From Globisporangium splendens (lineage: Eukaryota > Oomycota > Peronosporomycetes > Pythiales > Pythiaceae): DNA of 64,000 nucleotides. The stretch is taken from NCBI GenBank assembly GCA_006386115.1, contig VFIW01000088.1:62001-126000 (forward strand). The letters run 5' to 3'. This document shows positions 43,866 through 51,896 of the stretch, in pieces. The position numbers and the translations under genes are program-made. Numbering within the stretch: the stretch's first letter is position 1; each line of letters opens with the position of its first letter. The notes beneath the pieces are model-generated. The model was not told the origin of the DNA, made no database searches, and was given only the letters and a program-made list of their open reading frames with translations.

Positions 43866-44318
43866 ATGTGGCGTGCGTCCCGATCAAGATTCCCGTTTTG
43901 CTACCCCGACTCGCCCAAGCTTCCTCTCAAAGCGCGATATGAAGATACAGCGCGCTACATCATCCCAAAGGAGATCCGGCTCCTGATTATCCAGCTGGAC
44001 GTCCGGTGTCTGGATGAAGCAACCGATGAGAAGGAGGCCGAGGAGTTCGATGAAGATGAAGATGTCTTGAAGGAAGAGTTCTTTAACCGTGACGCGACCC
44101 TGCGTATGCAACAACAAGTGGCAGCTTCCAGTTTGGAAATCCATCGAATGAAGCGCCAGAACCTATCACTAGCCAAGGAACTCAGAGATCTCAAAAAGCA
44201 TTCGGACAACATCGAGCAACAGCGCCAGCAAGAACATGCAGTTCTCGTCGACCTTGTCCAAGATTTATCTAACAAAATCAAAAGTGGTGATACTAGTTAT
44301 CGTAAGCGTAAAACATAA
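43866..44318 (+). CDS. Unrecognised protein with coiled coil, 150 aa
   Basis: The frame is open from about 43820; the first ATG is at 43866. Residues PKEIRLLIIQLDVRCLDEA are followed by a very acidic stretch (EEFDEDEDVLKEEFF) and a Gln/Lys-rich coiled-coil segment to the end (SGDTSYRKRKT). Possibly the 3' exon or frameshifted remainder of the gene beginning at 43027. No family recognised. The segment 44319-44361 holds nothing clear. Confidence 0.4.
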   Translation: MWRASRSRFPFCYPDSPKLPLKARYEDTARYIIPKEIRLLIIQLDVRCLDEATDEKEAEEFDEDEDVLKEEFFNRDATLRMQQQVAASSLEIHRMKRQNLSLAKELRDLKKHSDNIEQQRQQEHAVLVDLVQDLSNKIKSGDTSYRKRKT

Positions 44319-44361
44319 AATGAAGAATCGTCTTAGCTCTATTTAAAAAAAGAGTATCGAC

Positions 44362-44675
44362 TTACATGAGGTAGTCTTCAAGCTCATTGTCGTCGTTCAG
44401 CCATTTCTCAATCAACCTAGGTTGATAGATGTCCTCTATCAATTCTATGTTTAAACAATTGCGATCTTCTTTGATATGTTGGTAGTCGTAAGTAGTAATG
44501 TTTGGATTCTCACTCAAATTGCCCCAATCGACTCTCTGGATTAACTTGAATCAAATTCATAGCATTTGGATTACGACGCACAACTGTCCAGTCTATCATT
44601 TCAGGATTAGCTTTGAGCAAATGAATGTCATTTGGATTGTAATTTATTCCAAACCAATCAATGAGACTTGGGTTC
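44362..44675 (-). pseudogene. NP-repeat protein fragment, giant-virus-like, truncated by an LTR
   Basis: On the minus strand, from the LTR edge, the sequence encodes repeats of about 22 residues with the pattern NPN-hh-LL--NPE-IDW: NPNDIHLLKANPEMIDW, then NPNAMNLIQVNPE and, after a 1-nt frameshift near 44530, VDWGNLSENPNITTYDYQ. It closes with an IKED...ELIEDIYQPRLIEKWL...LEDYLM C-terminus and a TAA at 44362. I associate this repeat and its C-terminal cap with proteins of nucleocytoplasmic large DNA viruses. The N-terminal part is missing: the Gypsy-1 LTR begins at 44676. Lower AT/GC balance than its neighbours (AT-rich) supports a foreign origin. Confidence 0.7.
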
Positions 44676-45283
44676 TGTAAGAGGCTATCCGAGACAGCCT
44701 CAAACACGGCACGCACGCTTGCGCTTGAAGAGGAAGACTTGAGGGGAACTTGGCAAAATGCAACTGAATTGAAATGAGCTTATGGTTCCTGACACTACAT
44801 GTAAAACACCACTAGGGCTCCTACAGGTTTTATAACTAAAACCTAAACATGCACAATAAAACCTATGAATCTGATATATAAAACCTTGGGTACACTGAGG
44901 TTGAACCCAGGGGATCTTCGAGAAACTTGAACTTGAAGTCCCGTGGAAAATTCCCTGCAAAGTGATTGGCTACAGCCACTCACTTTAGGTGGCAGACACA
45001 CGTCGGTCTCATCACCAGTGCAGTTTCCCAAGTAGGAACCATCACTCACGTGTCTAGAGTACTGTTGTGCGTAATCACGCCGAATCTCAATGATTGCGAG
45101 CGACCAACACTCAACTCAGACACAGATTGCTCTGACGTCAGACGATGACGTCACCTGTGCATGTGGGGATCACTTTTATGTGTTTCACCCAATATCTTCG
45201 CACCCACAATGCACTTCCACAAGGTGGTGTGTGACACACACAAAGAGCCACCTTGCATGTAATGGCAGCCTTAGCCCATTACA
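44676..45283 (-). repeat. Gypsy-1 3' LTR, 608 bp
   Basis: Bounded by TGTAAGAGGC and GCCCATTACA on the plus strand (TG...CA ends). The same 608-bp unit occurs inverted at 51897-52504 and partially at 51518-51896. An AT-rich TATA-like motif (atatataaaac) is at 44874-44884 and twin TGACGTCA sites are at 45133-45153. Short frames inside it are not genes. Confidence 0.93.
45133..45153. promoter_or_regulatory. Twin TGACGTCA (bZIP/CRE-type) sites in the LTR
   Basis: Two perfect TGACGTCA palindromes at 45133-45140 and 45146-45153, spaced 13 bp start to start. Both recur at 52027-52034 and 52040-52047. The diverged solo LTR keeps TGACGTCA at 61054-61061 and TGATGTCA at 61067-61074 with the same spacing. 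TGACGTCA is the classical CRE/ATF bZIP site. In element orientation they lie upstream of the TATA-like motif, as an enhancer would. Confidence 0.65.
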
Positions 45284-45296
45284 TCATCCCTCCCTT
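45284..45296 (-). other. Polypurine tract of Gypsy-1
   Basis: The minus strand reads AAGGGAGGGATGA directly against the 3' LTR start (TGTAATGG). Position and composition fit the plus-strand primer of LTR retrotransposons. Confidence 0.82.
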
Positions 45297-45359
45297 AAAG
45301 TTCCATCACGGACTTTACTTCTTTCGGAAGAGGCACCCGCTCTCACTTTCCGATTGACC

Positions 45360-46409
45360 ATGAAGCGATCAAGCGACCAAGTGAAGCGCGAAGAACGGCC
45401 CGAGCCAAAGTGGCAGCGGACGACTCCCGGCTTGTACGACATCTCCGCTATTCGCAAGAAGCGTGGAGGACGTCGGTTCTACAAGGAGTTGTTCTTCCTC
45501 TGGCGCAAGATGTCCGGCAGCGACGATCCTGGCCAGTCCAGCACAGCGAAGCTCGAGTCGTGGAAGACGTTTGTCCGACTCGAGAACGAGAATCTTGTCG
45601 AGCGTTTGCTAGGGAACCTAGGAGGCACGCTCGAGAACGACCATAAAGAGCTTGGCTCTCGTCGTTCTAGTGCTCGCGAGAGCACTACAAGCTCTGTTCG
45701 TAACTGTGAACCACGTCGGGAACATCAGACTGAAGAGTCTCTCGAGGTTCCCACGTGTCCGAGTCCGGCGGACAGCCAAGCCACCGTACTCTGTAGAAGC
45801 GTTGACGGTTCAACGACTTCTCTCCTCGACGACGAGTCGATCGATCCTCGTGATCGACTATCGACTCAACGATCCAACGACGCTCTCCCTGATGATCGAT
45901 CAGAGGAGGTGGGGCTGAACGCGAAAACGATTGAGCGACTCTGGAAGTGGAAGAGTGCTCACCGCGCTCAGATCGAGGCTCTTGAAGTTCGCAACGCGGT
46001 ACTCGAAGACCGGTGCGAAAGCCTCGAAGACCGGTTGAAGGAGCAGGAGTCGAAGATCGACTTGCTCTTCGATGGTCTTGCCCAGCGTTCGGCAATGGAG
46101 TCACATTTCGAACAGAGGTTCGAGAAGATTCAAGCCGAGCTTGAACGACTCCAGAAGGCTGAGAAAGCTCGTGATGCGTATCACGAACGTCTACTGCGCT
46201 CTGTGGAAGAGGCAGGGACTTCTCTTGAGATACTTCGGAAGGAGTATCATGGTCGCCTTCTCGCGTTGGAGACAATAAAGGACGAGTCCTTTGATGTGCT
46301 TCAGCGCCTTTATGTCGAGAAGAAGCTCCATGACGATGAGTTACAGACTCTTCGCGAGCTGGTGGAGCGACTTCAGGATCGACTTGATCGTCTGCCAAAG
46401 GCTCTGTAG
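45360..46409 (+). CDS. Antisense coiled-coil ORF inside Gypsy-1
   Basis: 349 aa from ATG 45360 (context accATGa), on the strand opposite pol. Its first 325 nt lie between the 3' LTR and the pol stop; the remaining 725 nt lie opposite the chromodomain and the low-complexity linker before it. The N-terminus is basic (MKRSSDQVKREERPEPKWQR) with an RRFYKELFFLWRKM segment, followed by a Ser/Asp-rich stretch. From about residue 185 there is a long heptad-rich coiled coil (ALEVRNAVLEDRCESLEDRL, then FEKIQAELERLQKAEKARD and ELVERLQDRLDRLPKAL). Heptads this regular are not expected from a chance shadow. Antisense ORFs near the 3' LTR occur in some plant Gypsy elements; function here is unknown. Confidence 0.62.
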   Translation: MKRSSDQVKREERPEPKWQRTTPGLYDISAIRKKRGGRRFYKELFFLWRKMSGSDDPGQSSTAKLESWKTFVRLENENLVERLLGNLGGTLENDHKELGSRRSSARESTTSSVRNCEPRREHQTEESLEVPTCPSPADSQATVLCRSVDGSTTSLLDDESIDPRDRLSTQRSNDALPDDRSEEVGLNAKTIERLWKWKSAHRAQIEALEVRNAVLEDRCESLEDRLKEQESKIDLLFDGLAQRSAMESHFEQRFEKIQAELERLQKAEKARDAYHERLLRSVEEAGTSLEILRKEYHGRLLALETIKDESFDVLQRLYVEKKLHDDELQTLRELVERLQDRLDRLPKAL

Positions 46410-49400
46410 GGTTCGCTGACCCACTTGGAAGGTAAGGCTTTAGTCGACCTACGTAGAACGTAGGGTGTAGTCGCATGCGTTTAGGAATGTCTAGTGTGTA
46501 GGCATCACCATTGCATTTAACTACCCTGAACGGTCCAATATATCTTGGCAGAAGTTTCGAACTCCCCAAGTTAGACACTGCGTGTTCAGGTAGATTAGCC
46601 GTGCTAAGTAATACAAGATCATTGATCTTATATACTTGCTTGTTCTTCCTTCCGCTCCTATCTGCTTGTTCCTTTTGCAGATCCTGAGCCTTTGCAATTG
46701 CGTCTCGAACAAACCTCACAACGGCTTGTCTCCTCACAATAAAGTCATCGACTTGCTGTTCCTCACGACTAGTGATGTCGTTGAGGGGTTTCATCGAGTC
46801 AAAATTGGCTTTTAACTCTGTGACAGCATTCAGATCCGACTGTGGCTCCTTAGCCATAGTCTCTCCCCCACTTAAGGTAGAAACCTCTCCCACTAGTGAC
46901 GCTGGCACTCTCGGGTGGAGTCCGTAGTTCACATAGAACGGGGTATGACCTGTCGAGACATGCGTGGAGTTGTTCAACGCAAACTCTGCGAGAGGGAGAA
47001 ACTCACTCCACTCTCCGAAAGACGTCGCATAACTGCGCAACACGTCTTCAAGGACACGATTCACTCGTTCAGTTTGACCGTCTGTCTCTGGGTGTGCTGC
47101 TGTTGACATGGATAGTTTTGTATCCAAAATGCCAAACAGAGTTCGCCAAAACCTAGACGTAAACCGAGTGTCACGGTCTGATACGATCTCCGAGGGCAGA
47201 CCATGTAGACGGAACACCACGTCTACAAAGACTTTCGCAGTCATCTCTGCCGAGATCTTATCCGAGACCGGCGCAAGATGGACCATCTTGCTGAATCGGT
47301 CCACAAACACAAGGATGCCATTGCGTCCGTGTTTGTCTCTTGGAAGTCCGAATATGAAGTCCATACTCACAGACTTCCAACTGTCCTGAGGGACAGCCAA
47401 TGAACGAAGTGGGGCCCGAGTAGAGCCGGATGGCTTAACTCTTTGGCACACTTCGCAAGTACGCACATACTTGCGAACCCACTTGTACATGTGAGGCCAG
47501 TAGTAATCTCGAGACAAGTTGAGAAACGTTTTCTCACGTCCGAGATGGCCACTCGAAGGACCGTCATGATACTCGTACAAGAGTCGATGACGCAGACCTT
47601 CGTCGTTGGGGACAACGATCCTCGCTGGATCCCCTTCGTCAACCGTATAGTACAGCAGCTCATTGTGCATGCTGTAACGGTGAACACGCGATCTTGCTCT
47701 TGGTGGGAGGTTTTGGAGTGCCTTGTCTGAGGGATTCTTGAAATACTTGATCAGTTCTTGGCATGCTTCGTCTTGCTTGTATCCCTCAGTGATCTCTTCT
47801 TGGACTGTGCTTGTCACTCCCGTAGCAATCGCGTTGACGTCTTCACAGAGTCGGCACGCTCCGTTCGTGTCGTCACTCTTGTTCTTCGGATCATAATCCG
47901 GACGTCTTGACAGCGCATCGGCAAGAATGTTTGACTTGCCGGGCTTATAATGTACAACAAAGTTGTACTCAGCGAAGAAGGAAAACCATCTTGCCATTCT
48001 TTGCGATAGGTGAGGCGTCTTTACAGCTGTCCGCAGTGATGCGTGATCAGTGTAAATAGCGAACTGCTTTTCACCAAGCAAATAGACTCGGAACTTTGCC
48101 AATGCATACTTCATGGCCAATAGTTCCTTGTCATGGACCGGATAGTTCCGTTCTGCGGGCCTGAGTTGTCGTGACTGATACGACACAACTCTTTCTTTGC
48201 CCTCATCATCGTGTTGCATCAGTGCACACCCGATGGCATAGTCGCTCGCATCGCAGACTACATGGAACGGCTTCTCATGGTCTGCGAGAGCTAGGACAGG
48301 AGCTTCTCTTAAGCTCTTCTTTACTTTGGCAAACGCTGCCTGATGTTCCTCTGACCATTCCCACTCATTATCTTTCTTCAAAAGACTCGTGAGGGGTTGC
48401 ACTAACGCTGCATAGTTGCGCGTGTATTTGTGCAAATAGTTGGCCAAACCCAGCCACTGACGTAGCTGTTTGATGTTCTGAGGAATAGGCCAATCGTCGA
48501 TAGACTTGACCTTCTCAGGATCGACCCGAACGCCATTCTTGCCAACAAAGCAACCGAGTACAGGGATCTCGGGGGCGAAGAAGATGCATTTCTTCAAGTT
48601 AGCGTACAGTTTGTTCTCACGCATAACTTGAAAGACTTGACGAAGATGTTCAAGATGAACACCGACATCTTTCTTCCCTTCCGAGGCCTTACTATGAACG
48701 AATATGTCGTCAAAGTAGCTCGGTGCAAACTCTCTCAATGGACGAAGTACATTCGTGACCATTCTGTTGAAAGTTGCTGGTGCGTTCTTCAGACCTTGTG
48801 GCATCACCATCCATTCCCACAGCATACCACTAGGGGTGCTTACTGCTGTAAATGGTACATCGCTCTCACGCATTCGAATCTGATAGAACCCGTCTTTCAG
48901 ATCGATCGCGCTAAAGACAGTGCTGCCAACCATTCCATCAAGGATCATATCCTTGCGTGGAACTGGGGTCTGAGCAGGTATGGTCGCATCATTCAATTTG
49001 TTGAATGCGTGAACAATGCGCCAACCGCCTGTGGCCTTCTTCACACAGAAGGTGGGACTGCAGTGCGGAGACTTGCTCTCGCGCACATGGCCAGCCTTCT
49101 GTCGCTGCGCGAAGAACTCGTCGATCGCATCGACTTGTTCCTTCGGTAGCGGCCATTGCCTCGTGATACAGTACTTCGTTCCCGGAAGTACATCTATCTC
49201 GTGACGAATGCCTCTGTCCTGCGGCAATTCGTCCGGCACTTTGTCTGGAAATATGTCCGCATATTCCTTGACAAGTCCATACACGGGGTTTGTCTTTAGA
49301 GCGTCCCACGACTGCTCCTCAAACCTCTCCTTCCGTGTCCTCTCATCTAACACTTCCGCAGTGTTGATGACATCGTCGGCAACTTCATCGACGATCGCAC

Positions 49401-50388
49401 AAATTTGCGAAATTTCGCCTTTCGCCAGGCTACGCTTAAGCGTCTTCTTGCTCATCAACGGCAAGGAAATCAATTCTCGAGCCAGACTTGGAGGATTTTC
49501 AACTTGTACGTGACGCACTATCTGGCTGTCACCTTCTTCATTGTAGACTGCGACGTTCACATATTCTCTTGAAGTGGCTTGTTCTTGTCGCTTCACTTCA
49601 TCTTCTGCCTTTCTTGTGTCTTGATCAGGGACGCTTGCAGATCTTCGTTCTTCTTCGTCGGTCTTCTTGTCTTCTTTAACCCTGCCAGAGCGGAACTCTT
49701 CATCGCTCTTGGCTACAGGAGTAGTCTTTTTCTGGCGCCTGACTACTCCACCTCCAGTGGTCTTCACGGGCTTGTCATTTGAGTGTGAGGGGCCATCGCA
49801 CGCCTGACTCTCATTAGACACATCTTCAACAGATGTATATGCCCAAATCACCTCTCTTGCTGCCTGGCAGCTGAGGTCTTCGTCGACTTGCTTGTCGACG
49901 CTGATCTTCTTCTTCTTCCAGTCAATGCTCGGTTGGTACCTTCTCAACCAGGGCATTCCCAGAATCAGATCAAACTTGTCATCGAGGTCGAGTAGAATAA
50001 ACTCATCTTCGCCTCGGAAATCATCACATTCGATTGCCATACGCAACACGCGCTTAGGCATCGTCACTTCCGATCCATTCGCCAAGCGAACGATCATTTC
50101 CTTGTTCGAGATAGGCAGGTCCAAACCTTGCCTTCTCACCACTTGTGTGCGGACAAAATTGTTCGACGCACCAGTGTCTACAAGAGCCCGTAGAGGTTCT
50201 GAGTAACCATCTACCTTAACCTTGTGGACTATCAAGGCTGGCTCTTGCTCGACACGCTCACATCTGTTCGCGGAAACTTCATGTGCATTGCACACATCGG
50301 GGCAAGAGTTCTGCGCTTCCACGACATTCACAGAACTCTTTGTTCGCCCAGTAGGGAGCCCCGCTCCTACTGGTCGTTCCCGTTTTTT
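45685..50388 (-). CDS. pol: Gypsy-1 Pol: protease, RT, RNase H, integrase, chromodomain
   Basis: Read in the -1 frame after the slippery site at 50382-50388; there is no usable ATG at the frame start (the codon at 50520 is GTG), so a Gag-Pol fusion is expected. Protease: VDTGASNNFV near 50175 and ILGMPWL. RT: KATGGWRIVHAFNKLND, FSAIDLKDGFYQIRM, MPQGLKNAPATFNR and SYFDDIFVHS near 48710. RNase H: VVCDASDYAIG and YTDHASL. Integrase: an HHCC zinc finger (H..SGHLGREK...CEVCQRVK) and a D,D-35-E core (MDFIFGLP, VSDRDTRF, ETDGQTERVN). A basic, Ser/Arg/Pro-rich linker is followed by a chromodomain at the end (YRVRWLGCPPDSDTWEPRE). About 1,567 aa without interruption. The chromodomain would guide integration to particular chromatin. 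Confidence 0.93.
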   Translation of the reverse strand, partial: KKRERPVGAGLPTGRTKSSVNVVEAQNSCPDVCNAHEVSANRCERVEQEPALIVHKVKVDGYSEPLRALVDTGASNNFVRTQVVRRQGLDLPISNKEMIVRLANGSEVTMPKRVLRMAIECDDFRGEDEFILLDLDDKFDLILGMPWLRRYQPSIDWKKKKISVDKQVDEDLSCQAAREVIWAYTSVEDVSNESQACDGPSHSNDKPVKTTGGGVVRRQKKTTPVAKSDEEFRSGRVKEDKKTDEEERRSASVPDQDTRKAEDEVKRQEQATSREYVNVAVYNEEGDSQIVRHVQVENPPSLARELISLPLMSKKTLKRSLAKGEISQICAIVDEVADDVINTAEVLDERTRKERFEEQSWDALKTNPVYGLVKEYADIFPDKVPDELPQDRGIRHEIDVLPGTKYCITRQWPLPKEQVDAIDEFFAQRQKAGHVRESKSPHCSPTFCVKKATGGWRIVHAFNKLNDATIPAQTPVPRKDMILDGMVGSTVFSAIDLKDGFYQIRMRESDVPFTAVSTPSGMLWEWMVMPQGLKNAPATFNRMVTNVLRPLREFAPSYFDDIFVHSKASEGKKDVGVHLEHLRQVFQVMRENKLYANLKKCIFFAPEIPVLGCFVGKNGVRVDPEKVKSIDDWPIPQNIKQLRQWLGLANYLHKYTRNYAALVQPLTSLLKKDNEWEWSEEHQAAFAKVKKSLREAPVLALADHEKPFHVVCDASDYAIGCALMQHDDEGKERVVSYQSRQLRPAERNYPVHDKELLAMKYALAKFRVYLLGEKQFAIYTDHASLRTAVKTPHLSQRMARWFSFFAEYNFVVHYKPGKSNILADALSRRPDYDPKNKSDDTNGACRLCEDVNAIATGVTSTVQEEITEGYKQDEACQELIKYFKNPSDKALQNLPPRARSRVHRYSMHNELLYYTVDEGDPARIVVPNDEGLRHRLLYEYHDGPSSGHLGREKTFLNLSRDYYWPHMYKWVRKYVRTCEVCQRVKPSGSTRAPLRSLAVPQDSWKSVSMDFIFGLPRDKHGRNGILVFVDRFSKMVHLAPVSDKISAEMTAKVFVDVVFRLHGLPSEIVSDRDTRFTSRFWRTLFGILDTKLSMSTAAHPETDGQTERVNRVLEDVLRSYATSFGEWSEFLPLAEFALNNSTHVSTGHTPFYVNYGLHPRVPASLVGEVSTLSGGETMAKEPQSDLNAVTELKANFDSMKPLNDITSREEQQVDDFIVRRQAVVRFVRDAIAKAQDLQKEQADRSGRKNKQVYKINDLVLLSTANLPEHAVSNLGSSKLLPRYIGPFRVVKCNGDAYTLDIPKRMRLHPTFYVGRLKPYLPSGSANPTEPLADDQVDPEVAPPAREESVTHRHGASSRHKGAEAHQRTRPLLSPTREGDHDTPSEVSQEKSLPLPQSAVDVRDTHHELSQPSGVVQARLESSRTSVRNVTPLPNAGQDHRRASRSSTPAPSTGLRGFRTGLRVPRCELQEPRSERGEHSSTSRVAQSFSRSAPPPLIDHQGERRWIVESIVDHEDRSTRRRGEKSLNRQRFYRVRWLGCPPDSDTWEPRETLQSDVPDVVHSYEQSL
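50348..50388 (-). promoter_or_regulatory. Programmed -1 ribosomal frameshift signal, Gypsy-1
   Basis: On the minus strand the gag codons CCA AAA AAC form the slippery heptamer A AAA AAC (50388-50382) in the correct X XXY YYZ phase. An 8-nt spacer follows, then a hairpin at 50373-50348: CCAGTAGG pairs with CCTACTGG, one C is bulged, AGC pairs with GCT, with a GGG loop. The gag stop TAG (50369-50367) is in the stem. Pol lies exactly in the -1 frame. A matching signal is at 55857-55897 in Gypsy-2. All parts read directly; use in vivo is inferred. Confidence 0.9.
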
Positions 50389-51410
50389 GGCTGTTGGGAA
50401 CGCTCGAATCGTCGGCCTCTGCCTGATCGATTCGATTGCGAACCGTGTGTCGCTTGCTGGCTTGGCAAGGACACCTTGCAATTTCTTGCGATGTGACCGG
50501 GCTTGCCGCAACGGAAACACTTCCCGTCATTGCGTGGCTGTCTGTTAGCGGTCGCATCGGCATACGAGATGTCCATCGGTTCTGGACCGTCGTGTGTGAC
50601 TGCGTGTTGTCGAACAGGGCGAGGGCCGAAACCGTTGAACTTGGCTTGCTTGATGCTGAATTCTTCTTGCATCGCTCGCTCGATGGCTTCATCCAGCGTC
50701 TTGGGGTACTCGCGGAACAGCTGGTTCCGAATTGGACCATCATTGAGCCCTGCCATGAATGTCACAACTTGCGTTGAGGCATCAATCGGCTCATTCACGG
50801 TACTTGACACGAGGTATCGTGCTCGTTGAGCGTACGAGTGTAGGTCGTATTTACCCTGACGAAGCTTCAAGAACTCAGCGCGAGCCCGAAATCCGCTCTG
50901 CGGAGGCTCAAAAGCCTTCTTCAGCTCTCGCTTGAAGTCGTCCAGGTCGTAGAAGCAATGTGGCTCCGCCAATCGCTTCCCATACGCCCAACTCTTCGCT
51001 CGACCCGCAAGGTTTGACATCGCAAACAACACTTGCTGCATTGGGTCGCGTAGTTGCCTTGCAGTGATCGCTGCATCCAACTCAACGAACCATCTCGCTA
51101 GAGGTTCGTTCTCTCCGCCACAGTACGGAGATACATCGAGCTTCAGAGGTGCCACTCTCATCGTCGTGACAGGAGTTGCAGGCTGTCGATGAGAGTTCAT
51201 GATCTCGTGATGCATGAAGCTCGTAGCCGCGTTCCTCTGCTCATCCGGTGACGCTGATCTCAGCAAACTGATCACAGCCGCCTCACCGATGACCGCTCGC
51301 ATACGCTCGAGGGCTGCCCACTCGTGGCTCGACAAATGAGGAAAATGCTCATTCGTCAGCTCCACGGTCTCTCCAGGCATCGAGCCCATCGGCGTCTCAA
51401 TCCCTTCCAT
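50367..51410 (-). CDS. gag: Gypsy-1 Gag
   Basis: 347 aa. The structural protein that forms the retrotransposon particle and packages RNA. The N-terminus has an EHFPHLSSHEWAALERM motif shared with the Gag that starts at 63234. The capsid-like core (KLDVSPYCGGENEPLARWF, LAGRAKSWAYGKRL, FKRELKKAFEPPQS, LRQGKYDLHSYAQR) follows the pattern of Retrotrans_gag domains. A CX2CX4HX4C knuckle (CFRCGKPGHIARNC) lies near 50515-50475. It ends at a TAG within the frameshift hairpin. The start ATG is 107 bp from the 5' LTR. Confidence 0.93.
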   Translation of the reverse strand: MEGIETPMGSMPGETVELTNEHFPHLSSHEWAALERMRAVIGEAAVISLLRSASPDEQRNAATSFMHHEIMNSHRQPATPVTTMRVAPLKLDVSPYCGGENEPLARWFVELDAAITARQLRDPMQQVLFAMSNLAGRAKSWAYGKRLAEPHCFYDLDDFKRELKKAFEPPQSGFRARAEFLKLRQGKYDLHSYAQRARYLVSSTVNEPIDASTQVVTFMAGLNDGPIRNQLFREYPKTLDEAIERAMQEEFSIKQAKFNGFGPRPVRQHAVTHDGPEPMDISYADATANRQPRNDGKCFRCGKPGHIARNCKVSLPSQQATHGSQSNRSGRGRRFERSQQPKNGNDQ

Positions 51411-51497
51411 TGTTTCTCACAATCGGACAGGGGTCTTGGAATGTCCGCGCACGCTACACAAGCGGCCTATGCAGACTCTTGACTTGGTCGTTGGAAG

Positions 51498-51515
51498 GAC
51501 TACGAAGTGCTACCA
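51498..51515 (-). other. Primer binding site of Gypsy-1
   Basis: Two bases inside the 5' LTR the minus strand reads TGGTAGCACTTCGTAGTC. The first seven bases fit the 3' end of an initiator Met-type tRNA (GCTACCA). Gypsy-2 (TGGTAGCACTTTTGGTCC) and the element at 62614 (TGGTAGCACTCGTAGTC) carry near-identical sites in the same position. Confidence 0.75.
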
Positions 51516-51517
51516 GG

Positions 51518-51896
51518 TGTAAGAGGCTATCCGAGACAGCCTCAAACACGGCACGCACGCTTGCGCTTGAAGAGGAAGACTTGAGGGGAACTTGGCAAAA
51601 TGCAACTGAATTGAAATGAGCTTATGGTTCCTGACACTACATGTAAAACACCACTAGGGCTCCTAGAGGTTTTTATAACTAAAACCTAAACATGCACAAT
51701 AAAACCTATGAATCTGATATATAAAACCTTGGGTACACTGAGGTTGAACCCAGGGGATCTTCGAGAAACTTGAACTTGAAGTCCCGTGGAAAGTTCCCTG
51801 CAAAGTGATTGGCTACAGCCACTCACTTTAGGTGGCAGACACACGTCGGTCTCATCACCAGTGCAGTTTCCCAAGTAGGAACCATCGCTCAGTACC
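51518..51896 (-). repeat. Gypsy-1 5' LTR, truncated to 379 bp
   Basis: Begins TGTAAGAGGCTATCC like the 3' LTR and follows it to about 51890, then stops where an inverted complete LTR starts (51897). Several mismatches with the 3' LTR (acagg against agagg; aaaattcc against aaagttcc) show that the two are not freshly copied. The last bases (cgctcagtacc) resemble the solo LTR variant more than the 3' LTR. Confidence 0.88.

Larger units (their letters stand above)
44676..51896 (-). mobile_element. Gypsy-1, Ty3/Gypsy chromovirus with open gag and pol
   Basis: Minus-strand element: truncated 5' LTR (51518-51896), PBS, gag, pol in the -1 frame, polypurine tract, complete 3' LTR (44676-45283). Pol order is protease, RT, RNase H, integrase, chromodomain, which is diagnostic of Ty3/Gypsy chromoviruses. 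Coding is intact, but the 5' LTR is replaced beyond 51896 by an inverted LTR, so this copy probably cannot transpose unaided. No target-site duplication is recoverable. Confidence 0.93.
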
